A stretch of 64,000 nt of DNA from an uncultured Burkholderiales bacterium (GCA_945952065.1 CAMFGY010000013.1:1-64000); one strand, 5' to 3'. Numbered from the stretch's first letter, positions 7,991 to 16,107 are shown. Program-made: numbers and translations. Notes: generated by a model from the sequence alone, not told the origin.

Positions 7991-9289
7991 TCACTCCAAC
8001 AAGGCCTGCGCAAACTCGCGCGCATTGAAGGTCTGCAAGTCTTCCAGCTTCTCACCCACGCCGATGAAGTACACGGGGATGGCGCGCTCGCGCGCAATCG
8101 CCGCCAGCACGCCGCCCTTGGCGGTGCCGTCCAGCTTGGTGACGACCAAGCCCGTCAGCCCCAGGGCATCATCAAAAGCCTTGACTTGGCTGAGCGCGTT
8201 CTGGCCGGTGTTGCCGTCCACCACCAACAAGACCTCATGCGGCGCGCCCTCTTGGGCCTTGCCAATCACGCGCTTGATTTTCTTGAGCTCTTCCATCAGA
8301 TGCAGCTGGGTCGGCAAACGCCCGGCGGTATCGGCCAACACCACATCGCAGCCGCGCGCTCGGCCCGCGGACACCGCATCAAACGTGACGGCCGAAGGGT
8401 CGCCGCCCTCTTGGCTGATGATTTGCACCTGGGTGCGATCGGCCCAAACAGCCAATTGCTCGCGCGCCGCAGCCCGGAAGGTGTCGGCGGCGGCCAGCAG
8501 TACTTTTTGATCCGCCTCGGCCAAGTGACGGGTCAGCTTGCCGATGCTGGTGGTCTTGCCCGCACCATTCACGCCCACCACCATCATCACCGTGGGGCTG
8601 TATTGCCCCACCGTCAGCGGCTTTTCCAATGGGCGCAGCAAATCCGCCAGCGCATCGACCAACAAGCCTCGCACCGCGCGGGGTTCGCTCGCCTTGGCTT
8701 CTTTGACGCGGCGCTTCAAATCGGCCAACAGATGTTCGGTCGCCTTGACGCCGGTGTCGGCCATCAACAAGGCCTCTTCCAGCTCTTCATACAAAGCCTC
8801 GTCGATTTGAGTGCCGGTGAAGACTTGGGCAATGCTGGAGCCCGTCTTGCGCAGGCCTTGACGCAGCTTGTCCATCCAACTGCGGCGCGGCTCGGGCGGC
8901 GCCGAGGCAGCGGCAAGAGGCGCAGCCGGCACGGGTGCAGGTGCAGGTGCGGGAGCAAACACTGGCGCGGCGTGCACGGGCGGCGGTAACGAAACAGACG
9001 GCGTTTGCGGCACGGTGGGAGAAGAGGCCGCGGCAGGACTTGCTGGCAACGGCACCGGCGCTACTGGCGGCGTCACGGGCACCGATGGTTCCACGCTCGG
9101 CGTCGTTGCGGCGGCGCCATCACTGTTCGCCGGCGGAGTCTCAGTGTGCGGAGCGGACACCGAAGCAATACCCGGCGCAGGCATCGGCACTGGGCTCGGC
9201 GCGGGGGTCGGTGCCGGCGCGGCTACAGGTGCGGGTTCAGGCGCGGGCGCGGGCGCTGAACCAAACTTTTTCTTAAAAAAACTGAACAT
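7991..9289 (-). CDS. ftsY: Signal recognition particle receptor FtsY
   Basis: SRP receptor GTPase, 432 aa, which docks the Ffh–ribosome complex at the inner membrane. The ATG at 9287-9289 (MFSFFKKKFG) gives the usual short amphipathic N-terminus; a longer frame upstream is unlikely. Residues about 12-125 are an Ala/Pro-rich low-complexity linker that replaces the acidic A domain of E. coli FtsY. The NG domain follows, with VGVNGAGKTTSIGKL, VVLADTAGRLPTQ and TKLDGTAKGG. It is convergent with ffh, so both SRP GTPases lie side by side. Confidence 0.96.
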   Translation of the reverse strand: MFSFFKKKFGSAPAPAPEPAPVAAPAPTPAPSPVPMPAPGIASVSAPHTETPPANSDGAAATTPSVEPSVPVTPPVAPVPLPASPAAASSPTVPQTPSVSLPPPVHAAPVFAPAPAPAPVPAAPLAAASAPPEPRRSWMDKLRQGLRKTGSSIAQVFTGTQIDEALYEELEEALLMADTGVKATEHLLADLKRRVKEAKASEPRAVRGLLVDALADLLRPLEKPLTVGQYSPTVMMVVGVNGAGKTTSIGKLTRHLAEADQKVLLAAADTFRAAAREQLAVWADRTQVQIISQEGGDPSAVTFDAVSAGRARGCDVVLADTAGRLPTQLHLMEELKKIKRVIGKAQEGAPHEVLLVVDGNTGQNALSQVKAFDDALGLTGLVVTKLDGTAKGGVLAAIARERAIPVYFIGVGEKLEDLQTFNAREFAQALLE

Positions 9290-9560
9290 CAATTGGCCTG
9301 AGAGGTGTGCCGCCAGCAGCAAGGAGTCACTCGCCGTCTGAACAAGGCACATGATTTGCGATCTGAGCCCTGGATGCCAAGCAATCCAAGCCTCAAATTC
9401 GGCAGCAGCGCACGGTAGACCGAGCCAAAAGCTCAAAACACGGCGCCATCGAGGTGTATCGTCTGGGCAGAATCATAAACAAGCCGCCGTAGCGCTGGTC
9501 TGCACAGCAGCCCACAGCAGCACAACGCGGCCCAGCCCAACACCCGGAAGAGCTGATTTG

Positions 9561-10457
9561 ATGCGAATCCTCAATGCCGAATCCACGGCCGAGCTCCTGC
9601 CCTACGAGCGCCTGATTCCCGCCGTGGCACAAGCCATGCTGGACTTGCGCGCTGGCTTGATCAACGCCAGCCCGCGCTCGGTGCTGCCCTTGCCCGATGG
9701 CGGCAGCTACTTGGCCATGCCATGCACCGATGATCACTTCGCCGTCACCAAACTGGTGGCCGTGACCCCGGCCAATCGCGAGCGAGGCCAGCCCACCATC
9801 CAAGGCCGCGTCTTGGTCAGCAAGGCCGTGACCGGCGAAGCCCTGATCATTCTCGACGGCATGGTTGTCACCGCGCGCAGAACGGCCGCCGTCACGCTGC
9901 TGGGCATCGAAACCTTGCTCAAGCAGGCCCCAGCATCTGTGGTGCTCATCGGCACGGGCGCCCAAGCGCTCACCCATGCCCTGGCCATGGGCGAACGCTG
10001 GCCCGGCGTGCAATTGCGCTGTGTGGGCCGAGCCCGCCCGCAAAGCGAAGCCTTTGCCGCCAGCTTGAAGGCCCAGGGATTGAACGCCCGCGTCCTGCCC
10101 TTGGAACATGCCCTGGAGGACGCCAGCGTCGTCTTGACCGCCACCACCTCTTTGACCGCCGTGTTGCCTGAGCGCATTGACACCGCGACCTTGGTGGTCG
10201 GCATTGGCAGCTTCACGCCTCAAATGGCCGAGCTCCCCGCCGCGCTGGTGCGCAGCCGCCAAGTGTGGGTGGACGACTTGGACGGCGCCCGGCATGAAGC
10301 CGGCGATCTGATTCAAGCCGAGCTGGACTGGAGCCGGGTTCACCCGCTGGCCCAAGCACTCGACACGCCCGACTCGGTGCATGCCCCAGCGCTCTACAAG
10401 ACCGTCGGCCACGCCGCCTGGGACCTCGCCGCGGTACGCACGGCCCTGGCCGAATAA
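9561..10457 (+). CDS. Ornithine cyclodeaminase / delta1-pyrroline-2-carboxylate reductase family protein
   Basis: Protein of 298 aa in the ornithine cyclodeaminase/mu-crystallin family. The N-terminal half carries substrate-binding elements (ASPRSVLPLPDGG, FAVTKLVAVTPANRERG, RTAAVTLLGIETLL). The C-terminal Rossmann fold has SVVLIGTGAQALTHALAM for NAD(P)H, and VWVDDLDGARHEAGDL lies near the active site. The conserved GQPTIQGRVLVSKAVTGE pattern fits the delta1-pyrroline/piperideine-2-carboxylate reductases of D-amino acid and hydroxyproline breakdown better than true cyclodeaminases, but the substrate cannot be fixed from sequence. The ATG at 9561 is chosen for the family N-terminus (MRILNAESTAELL) and a GGAAG ribosome site. 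It is a single gene, read towards tRNA-Met. Confidence 0.8.
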   Translation: MRILNAESTAELLPYERLIPAVAQAMLDLRAGLINASPRSVLPLPDGGSYLAMPCTDDHFAVTKLVAVTPANRERGQPTIQGRVLVSKAVTGEALIILDGMVVTARRTAAVTLLGIETLLKQAPASVVLIGTGAQALTHALAMGERWPGVQLRCVGRARPQSEAFAASLKAQGLNARVLPLEHALEDASVVLTATTSLTAVLPERIDTATLVVGIGSFTPQMAELPAALVRSRQVWVDDLDGARHEAGDLIQAELDWSRVHPLAQALDTPDSVHAPALYKTVGHAAWDLAAVRTALAE

Positions 10458-10475
10458 AACTTTTTTCAAAAAGTC

Positions 10476-10505
10476 TTGCAATCAACAAAAATACGATGCT
10501 ATAGT
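10476..10505 (+). promoter_or_regulatory. Promoter of tRNA-Met
   Basis: TTGCAA (10476-10481) and TATAGT (10500-10505) are 18 bp apart. The -10 ends 11 bp before the mature tRNA and is followed by a GC-containing discriminator (AGAGGGCTTGA). The context GCTATAGTAGNGGGCTT recurs inside ispE. Confidence 0.7.
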
Positions 10506-10516
10506 AGAGGGCTTGA

Positions 10517-10593
<77 letters not shown>

Positions 10594-10626
10594 AATAATG
10601 TCCTTGTGCCCCAGGTACTTAGACAG

Positions 10627-10653
10627 AAAAGCCACCCTAGCGGCGGCTTTTTG
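10627..10653 (+). terminator. Terminator downstream of tRNA-Met
   Basis: AAAAGCCACC and GGCGGCTTTTT form a stem with one mismatch around a CTAGC loop and end in a T run, about 35 bp after the tRNA CCA. Confidence 0.7.
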
Positions 10654-10840
10654 CTTTCCAGTCGGCCAATCGGATGTAAGGGCGGGTGTAAGACGTTTGG
10701 CTGAGGCCGTTTCAAGCGCTTCCACTACTTTTTGATCTTCGCAATCAACGCGCCGCGTTGACATCAGCCAGTGCGAGGTGCGCCCAGCTCAGTGAGAGTC
10801 AGCCAAGATTGCATGGCTCGCGCGCATCTACAATCCCCCC

Positions 10841-10968
10841 GCCGCCTCGACAAGGTCTTAATTTTGTCTGCGTTAACGCAGACATTGCAGTTTGGTAGCC
10901 CCGCTATCTCAGCGTTACCTCTAGCTAAGCGTACCTACGTTGGTAAAGGTGAAAGTCGTCGGGGCGGC
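10841..10968 (+). ncRNA. Candidate retron msr–msd RNA
   Basis: An 11-bp inverted repeat (a1 GCCGCCTCGAC at 10841-10851, a2 GTCGGGGCGGC at 10958-10968; 10 Watson-Crick pairs and one G-T) encloses 106 nt and ends 8 nt before the reverse transcriptase frame, the standard a1/a2 arrangement of retrons. Inside are a perfect 7-bp hairpin GTCTGCGTTAACGCAGAC (10866-10883), as expected in msr, and a nested set of stems between 10895 and 10946 (GGTAGC/GTTACC; TTACC/GGTAA; TACC/GGTA), plausible for msd. The branching guanosine and the msr/msd border could not be assigned. The lower GC of the inner part contrasts with the flanking core genome. Confidence 0.72.
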
Positions 10969-10976
10969 ACCTAACT

Positions 10977-12749
10977 TTGGTGAAAGCAACAATTCTGCCC
11001 TTCAAAGAGATCACTGAGCTTCTAGTGCGCACCGATGTGAACACCATGTCAGGCGAGGCGTTTGGCCGCAGCTACGCAGACATCAAGAAGCTTCTCTACC
11101 CCCGCCCACGCTATCGCGCTTTCTTGCTGCGCAAGCGACGGGGAGGAATGCGGGTCATTCACGAGCCCCGCCTCACGGTCAAGGTCTTGCAGAATAAGGC
11201 CCTGGAATTTCTCAAAAAATATGGTGCAGGGCCAAAGCCATGTGCACATGGCTTTGTTGAAGACCGAAGCACGCTGACGAACGCAAGAACCCACTGGGAT
11301 CAGCGTCCGCGCTTTGTTCTCAATCTCGACTTGCAAGATTTCTTTCCGTCTATCACTTTCTATCGGGTTCGCGGCCTGCTGCAAAAAGGCCCATTCAACT
11401 TTTCCCATGAGGTTGCTACCGTTCTTGCGCAACTTTGCACGTTAGATGGCATCTTGCCGCAAGGCGCGCCGACCTCCCCGTTCATAGCGAATCTGGTCTG
11501 CCGCGGACTGGACAGAGACTTGATGGCGCTTGCCCGCAGGCATCGCAGTACATACACCCGATACGCAGACGATCTGACTTTCTCGTTCTCAGTGCGGGAT
11601 GCATCGCGCCTTCCATCGAGTCTATGCACTTACGAGGGCGGGGTGTTGACGATTGGGGAAGAGTTGAAGGCGCTCATACAGAGCCATAGTTTCAAGATTC
11701 ACGATGGGAAGACTCGTATTTCGTCCGTGCATAGTCGACAGGAGGTCACGGGCATCACCATCAATGCATTCCCGAATGTTCCCCGGAAGTTCGTCGACAA
11801 GATTCGAGGGGCACTACACGCATGGGAAAGATGGGGTTACGACGGAGCCCAGGCAGAGTGGGAGAGACGAATCAAAGACACCGTCGCCAAGGGGATTTCA
11901 GACAAAGCATGGCAACGACAAACACGAAGTAGTAGACCGCCAAGGTTGTCCAACCTCATATGGGGACGGCTCCTATATCTGCGCATGGTGAGGGGCCGAG
12001 AAGACGCTCTCTACACGCGCCTGGCAGAGCGCTACAACGGATTGGTAATCCAGGCCAAAACGCTTGATGAGAAATTTCGCGCCCCAAAGCTGCCCGTAAG
12101 CGCCGTTGTCAATGGTCAGGCTGACGTTCAACGCGCGACGTACGTTGTCGAGTGGATGGGCGATGCACTGCTGCCCGGGGGGCTCAGTACAGAGCCCGTC
12201 GGCGCTCAGGGCACAGCATTTGGATACCGGCGCAATGACTTGTTAGTTACCTGCGATCACATCTTTAGGTTCGAGTTGATGAATGAGCACAGGGACTTTA
12301 CTGCCGTCGCAGAAGCGCAAATCACAGTATCCATGCCTTCAAGCGCGCGCACATGGGATGCTCGACTTATTCACCGTGACGTAGATAGGGATTTGGCCGT
12401 ACTGCAGATCACGGGCGACTTGACAGGGCTCCGGCACTTTTCGGGTGTAGAGGCTCCAGCCACAAGGCACCAACCAGCATGGCTTATTGGTTTTCCGAAC
12501 TGGACTCGTGGGCGCGATGTTGATGTTCAACGAACATCTGTAACTAATGCATTTACCAGAGGCGGTTTACGCCGTCTTGATACCTCCGCACTAATCCGTC
12601 AAGGGAACAGCGGCGGGCCACTCGTTGACGAGAGCTTCCGTGTGATTGGCGTTGCTGAACAAGGTGCCACCCAGGAAACAGGAAACAACGAATGCTTGTG
12701 CACTACTGAACTAGACGCCTGGCTAGCGACGTTAGGCGCAGTTATGTAG
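10977..12749 (+). CDS. Retron reverse transcriptase fused to a trypsin-like serine protease
   Basis: Protein of 590 aa. Residues 1-320 are a retron-type reverse transcriptase: region X NAxxH (NARTH at 102-106), motif A LNLDLQDFFPS near 115-125, QGAPTSP near 162, catalytic YADD at 196-199 and region Y VTG near 257, followed by NVPRKFVDKIRGAL. NAxxH and VTG distinguish retron enzymes from group II intron RTs. Residues about 405-590 form a trypsin-like protease fold with His in VTCDHIF (~428), Asp in RDLAVLQI (~472) and Ser in RQGNSGGPLV (~545). The RT would make msDNA from the RNA just upstream, and the protease is the likely effector of an abortive anti-phage response. The start is TTG 10977 or GTG 10980; no ribosome site is obvious. 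It is convergent with the next two genes. RT–protease fusions have been listed in retron surveys (from memory); targets are unknown to me. Confidence 0.9.
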   Translation: MVKATILPFKEITELLVRTDVNTMSGEAFGRSYADIKKLLYPRPRYRAFLLRKRRGGMRVIHEPRLTVKVLQNKALEFLKKYGAGPKPCAHGFVEDRSTLTNARTHWDQRPRFVLNLDLQDFFPSITFYRVRGLLQKGPFNFSHEVATVLAQLCTLDGILPQGAPTSPFIANLVCRGLDRDLMALARRHRSTYTRYADDLTFSFSVRDASRLPSSLCTYEGGVLTIGEELKALIQSHSFKIHDGKTRISSVHSRQEVTGITINAFPNVPRKFVDKIRGALHAWERWGYDGAQAEWERRIKDTVAKGISDKAWQRQTRSSRPPRLSNLIWGRLLYLRMVRGREDALYTRLAERYNGLVIQAKTLDEKFRAPKLPVSAVVNGQADVQRATYVVEWMGDALLPGGLSTEPVGAQGTAFGYRRNDLLVTCDHIFRFELMNEHRDFTAVAEAQITVSMPSSARTWDARLIHRDVDRDLAVLQITGDLTGLRHFSGVEAPATRHQPAWLIGFPNWTRGRDVDVQRTSVTNAFTRGGLRRLDTSALIRQGNSGGPLVDESFRVIGVAEQGATQETGNNECLCTTELDAWLATLGAVM

Positions 12750-12787
12750 TCGTTGGTTTCAGTCCAGTTGCAATCGCGGACCGAAGC

Positions 12788-13552
12788 TCAATGGTCAGCT
12801 CGCACCTCTGCGGCCAGCATACTGGCTAATGAGTTCTGGCTGAAAACCACTGTCCGCCCCGTGTAATACCCCGCCCGCTCGAACTGGCGCTTACCCACTG
12901 CCTCTTGGCTCTCAGCGATGGCAAGCACCATGCCCGGCTTGCTCTCAGCACGATACTGCATATGGATAACTTCGGCCTCCAGCAGCCGAGCAGGCGTTGA
13001 CGCCGCAATAACTATGAGCGGACGCTTGGAGCGCAACACATGATCGGCCCGCAACCCGCCAGCAATCGGCAACTCAACATCTGTGTCAGCCACAAGGCCG
13101 ATACTAGCTGCGACCTCAGTAATGATCGCAGCCAATTGGGCCTTGAAATCACTGGTGCCCTTCCGGTCAGTTTTGGATGTGGCAATCGCGAATAGCTGTT
13201 GGGCCGCTTCGGCCACCCGAAATACATACGGGACAACTAGGCGCTCGTCTTTGGCAAATGCACATAGCGATTCATCGGAATCGAAATGCACAGGGGAGTT
13301 CAAACGAAGGTCTGCTGCCCAACGATCTACGAAGATTGACTCAACATCCCCGCCATTCAAAGTGGAATAGAGAGCAGCATCTCCACTTTCATCAATCCGA
13401 TAGCCGCCATCGCTGGGCCGAACGCGAACGACTACACGGTCATTGCTGCCGCTGTACTCCAAGGGCGTAACGATACGCTGCACACTTTGTTCGTCGGCGT
13501 AAACCTCGAACAAACCGCAAATGTCTCGCTTGATATTCAGCGCGGTTTCCAT
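12788..13552 (-). CDS. DUF1828-like protein with C-terminal DUF1829-like region
   Basis: Protein of 254 aa. The N-terminal third (ICGLFEVYADEQSVQRIVTP, VVVRVRPSDGGYRIDESGD, ALYSTLNGGD) has the alternating strand pattern and the D-G near the ygry/DDG-type turn of DUF1828. The rest, with VELPIAGGLRADHVLRS and RPLIVIAASTPARLLEAEV, resembles DUF1829, for which no experimental role is known to me. No signal peptide or membrane helix is present. It overlaps the upstream gene by 16 bp on the same strand, so they form one unit, and it is tail-to-tail with the retron (38 bp apart). Such proteins often sit in accessory islands; a defence or toxin-antitoxin-like role is only inference. Confidence 0.6.
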   Translation of the reverse strand: METALNIKRDICGLFEVYADEQSVQRIVTPLEYSGSNDRVVVRVRPSDGGYRIDESGDAALYSTLNGGDVESIFVDRWAADLRLNSPVHFDSDESLCAFAKDERLVVPYVFRVAEAAQQLFAIATSKTDRKGTSDFKAQLAAIITEVAASIGLVADTDVELPIAGGLRADHVLRSKRPLIVIAASTPARLLEAEVIHMQYRAESKPGMVLAIAESQEAVGKRQFERAGYYTGRTVVFSQNSLASMLAAEVRADH

Positions 13553-14043
13553 AGTCCAGCCTGTGCGTCGTTAGGTGCTTCGCCCAGTGTGATCCCGCAA
13601 GCGTTACTGAAGACATTGATGAGCTGAATCCGATCCTGCTGTTTCCGTGGATCAAGGCGCGCATCCGTCTTCATGTCCAACTCAATTGCCTGCGGTAGTA
13701 GGCGATCAGTGTACGACTGGGTTGCCTTGCATGGTGTCTTGCAATGGAACCCTTTGTGACTTGGGTGCCAATGAAACTCAAATAGCGGGCTGAGCGCCCC
13801 CCCTGCAAGCCGGCACATCATGTACCCATAAAACGCCGAGTCTGTAAGCAGCTCACCATCCTTCGCGAGAAACAGAACGCAGTGCGTGGCGGATATGTCG
13901 ATAAGCCCGGTACTCGAGACACGGCCTCCACCTACCCGCGCAAACGGCTTCGGCAGCGTGCCTCGCTTCAGTGGCTTGAACTCTGGCACCTGCTGAAGCC
14001 ACTTAGGTGAGAGCTTGTGTTTGTGAAGATCGCGTGGATTCAT
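13537..14043 (-). CDS. Hypothetical protein with His/Cys cluster
   Basis: Protein of 168 aa with no family I can name. It is basic at the N-terminus (DLHKHKLSPKWLQQ), has a central hydrophobic stretch (THCVLFLAKDGELL) and a striking FHWHPSHKGFHCKTPCK cluster of four His and two Cys that could bind metal. No signal peptide or membrane helix. It is the first gene of a two-gene unit with the DUF1828-like gene, whose start it overlaps by 16 bp. ATG at 14041-14043. Codon use is mixed, as in the retron, pointing to foreign origin. A metal-dependent nuclease-like or regulator role is possible but unsupported. Confidence 0.6.
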   Translation of the reverse strand: MNPRDLHKHKLSPKWLQQVPEFKPLKRGTLPKPFARVGGGRVSSTGLIDISATHCVLFLAKDGELLTDSAFYGYMMCRLAGGALSPLFEFHWHPSHKGFHCKTPCKATQSYTDRLLPQAIELDMKTDARLDPRKQQDRIQLINVFSNACGITLGEAPNDAQAGLWKPR

Positions 14044-14666
14044 GGCCTCCCTGACCTACAACCCGTTTTATTGCCCCGTACTATAGGCTGCGCCTTGCTA
14101 CTGTGTATCGGTGGCTGCCCAGGTGCCTCGCTGTTTAGGCCCGACAGACAAAACAGACATCTAAGGCCACGGAACCCCGCAGGGTTGACGGGGGGCCAGG
14201 GCGTCCAGCCCGCAGCCCGCAAGCGCGCATCCGCCCCATGCGGATCAAGTGAGCGCCGGGGGAGCCGACGCGCGCTGGTGGCCCCAGCCTCCAGAGTTCC
14301 GCCCACGGGACGGCAGCAAGTTGGGGGGCGCAGCCCCGGCGCCCAGCGCAGCGCGCGGGCATCCTGGCCGAGTCAAGCCTCGCGCAGACCGCCGGCGCAA
14401 GCCGGAGCCAGCGACGCGTCCAGCGGCAAAGGGCGGGCAGGATGCCCGCGCGCGAAGCGCGGCGCCCGTATTCTGGGACACTGGCAGCGTCCAGCTGACT
14501 GAGCCGCCGTCCCGCAGTCCAGGCGGGCGAAGAGGAGGCGCTGGCCTGCAGCTTCAGCGGCTTCGCTCCCTCTGTTCGCCCCAGGGCGCACAGGGGTGCG
14601 AACACGAGAGTGTCATAGGGCCGCGTCCGCCCTATACCGTGATGTCGAAACCTCGATTGACAACTC
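14044..14666. other. GC-rich stretch without a convincing gene
   Basis: About 620 bp, much more GC-rich than the genes on its left. Overlapping open frames exist on both strands, but their products are Arg/Ala/Pro-rich composition artefacts. Several short inverted repeats occur, for example GCGGGCATCCTG with CAGGATGCCCGC (14359-14370 and 14438-14449), which could fold over some 70 bp. The right end carries an oriT-like motif described separately. It may be a decayed plasmid mobilisation region. Confidence 0.4.
14583..14635 (-). other. Possible oriT-like segment
   Basis: On the reverse strand TGCGCCCT (14583-14590) matches the core of the IncQ/IncP-type nick region as I remember it. It is preceded by small inverted repeats: ACAC/GTGT around GAGA (14601-14612) and a perfect ATAGGG/CCCTAT hairpin (14615-14635). 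It lies just upstream of a MobC/replication-relaxation-like gene, the place where oriT sits in mobilisable plasmids. No relaxase gene was found. The match is short and could be chance. Confidence 0.28.
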
Positions 14667-15464
14667 ATGCATCAGAAGGACGGGCGGCTTGTCGCCAGGG
14701 AAAGCGAGGTGAAGGTGCTTCGCGCTCTTCACCGCTTCGGCTGGCTTCGCACGCGTGACCTGGCCGCGTTGGCGTGGCGCCCGTGGCAGACCGTCCCCAC
14801 CAAGGCGCCAGACTTGACGCCGCTTGTACCAAGTGCCTCGCACTGGCGCATGGCGCAGCGCACGCTGCGCCGCCTGGTTGGGGATCGACAAGTGCTCAGG
14901 GCCAACGGGCCGGACGGCAGCGTCATCTACACGCTCGCCGAAGCCGGCGCTGAGCGCTTGCGCCACTTCGGTATCCCAGCCTCGTCCGGTAAAGACATGG
15001 TGAGGCGGTCCAGCGCCAACCAGTTCCGCCATCGCTGCATCGCAAACGAGGTCGCAATCGCTGCGCTTGCCGCCGGTTTCCGCGTCTCGACTGAACGCGA
15101 GGTCGCCCAAGGCCGTTGGCCGGGCGGCGATGCAGGGATCGCGGGCAAGAAGCCCGACGTGCTTCTGCAGGCCAATGGGCTGGTTTGGTGGATCGAGGTA
15201 GAGCGCAGCCGTAAAAACCAGAAGGACTACGCCAACCTGCTGCAGTGGCTCACGAAGATTGGTCGAAGCGCCATACACGCCACCGAGGCTGTGACCCTTG
15301 GGAAAGGGCTCAGTTGGGGCGGGATCGTCTTCATCTGCACGCCGACATTCCGCGCCAAGCTTTTGCGCGACCTTGCCGCAGCCGGGTGGTCTGGCAGCGC
15401 GCTCAAGCGCCTTCTGTCCTTCGAAACGGAGCTATACAAGTTCGAGAACATGCTCTTCGCATGA
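14667..15464 (+). CDS. MobC / replication-relaxation-like protein
   Basis: Protein of 265 aa. The N-terminal 110 residues look like a winged helix (ESEVKVLRALHRFGWLRTRD, MAQRTLRRLVGDRQVLRA, VIYTLAEAGAERLRHFG), as in the plasmid replication-relaxation/MobC families. The C-terminal half has KKPDVLLQANGL followed by WWIEVERSRKNQKDY, a PD-(D/E)xK-like arrangement (D, then E-x-E/R-K), and LLQWL. Such proteins assist DNA relaxation or mobilisation of plasmids and ICEs. The ATG overlaps no gene; the ribosome site is weak. It is isolated, with no mobA or replication gene beside it, so it may be a remnant of a mobilisable element. Function is inferred from family pattern only. Confidence 0.6.
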   Translation: MHQKDGRLVARESEVKVLRALHRFGWLRTRDLAALAWRPWQTVPTKAPDLTPLVPSASHWRMAQRTLRRLVGDRQVLRANGPDGSVIYTLAEAGAERLRHFGIPASSGKDMVRRSSANQFRHRCIANEVAIAALAAGFRVSTEREVAQGRWPGGDAGIAGKKPDVLLQANGLVWWIEVERSRKNQKDYANLLQWLTKIGRSAIHATEAVTLGKGLSWGGIVFICTPTFRAKLLRDLAAAGWSGSALKRLLSFETELYKFENMLFA

Positions 15465-15850
15465 ACACCGGATGCCGCACAGTCGCAGCAGCCGCATATA
15501 GGCCATGGGTGGGGAGTTGTGCCGGCCTCCCTGCATACGACCCCTTCTCGTTCGCCAATCAGCGGACCGTGCTTGGCGCGCCGCCGGCTCTTGCACGTAT
15601 TTCGGGTCATCTCTCAGAGGAGCAACTTGCAAGAGGAAACACTGGGTACGCAGGTAGACTACGTTTCGTCAGGCCCTAAAGAAGGATCAACAAATGCGCG
15701 CGCGAGGGCCGCACTTACCCAGGCGCAGCCCGCCGCCTAAATTGGTAGTGCAGGGCCGCAGGTGCAGCCATCAGGGCGCGCAGGCCGCGAGAGTTCCCGG
15801 CGGGGAGTTCTGAGCGATCCGGCCCTGCCCTTTTGAGCGCACAAGGGATT
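15465..15850. other. Intergenic region in the island, nothing recognised
   Basis: About 390 bp after the MobC-like gene. Only short overlapping frames with no family resemblance are present. No tRNA, terminator of clear shape or insertion sequence end was seen. Confidence 0.35.
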
Positions 15851-15997
15851 GAAAGGTATTGCTCTAACGCAGCACGCCACCAGCGCCAGCAAGTCAGACT
15901 CACCAGCCCAACACAGGTCAAAAAACAGGGGCAATCCGGCAAATACTGGCACCAAACTGGCACCAGCACCCAAAACAAGAAGCGCAGCCCGAGATGA
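15851..15997 (+). pseudogene. Possible C-terminal remnant of a tyrosine integrase
   Basis: One forward frame ends in KYWHQTGTSTQNKK and a stop at 15995-15997. Tails of the YWHQTGT type are, from memory, seen at the ends of some Burkholderiales phage-type integrases, whose genes usually end close to a tRNA 3' end, as here (33 bp from tRNA-Ile2). None of the catalytic Arg/His/Tyr motifs remain, so at best this is a fragment. It may equally be chance. Confidence 0.25.
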
Positions 15998-16030
15998 ATT
16001 TCTCTAAGCGCTTGATTTATTTGGGTATTT

Positions 16031-16107
16031 TGGTAGGCCGTGCAGGACTTGAACCTGCGACCAAAGGATTATGAGTCCTCTGCTCTAACCAACTGAGCTA
16101 ACGGCCC
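16031..16107 (-). tRNA. tRNA-Ile2 (CAU, lysidine type)
   Basis: Reverse-strand cloverleaf: acceptor GGGCCGT pairs with ACGGCCT (G-T first pair), D-arm GCTC...GAGC, anticodon CAT at 16071-16073, T-arm GCAGG TTCAAGT CCTGC, encoded CCA at 16031-16033. The TTGGTCG variable/T-arm junction resembles the tRNA-Ile that TilS modifies to read AUA, so Ile is preferred over Met. It is the right boundary of the island. Confidence 0.85.

Larger units (their letters stand above)
10594..16030. mobile_element. Accessory island between two tRNA genes
   Basis: The 5.4 kb between tRNA-Met and tRNA-Ile2 differs from its surroundings. It holds a retron, a convergent pair of unknown genes, a mobilisation-like gene and long non-coding stretches; the retron part is visibly less GC-rich and has mixed codon use (AGA, ATA, TTA codons). 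Integration next to tRNA genes is typical of tyrosine-integrase islands. No intact integrase and no clear direct repeats of a tRNA 3' end were found, so the boundaries and mobility are inferred. It may be an eroded or composite element. Confidence 0.6.

Noticed and set aside
14135-14668. Reverse-strand frame of 177 codons and overlapping forward frames in the GC-rich island stretch
   Set aside because: Arg/Ala/Pro-rich product, several equally long frames on both strands, no ribosome site and no family resemblance; a composition effect.
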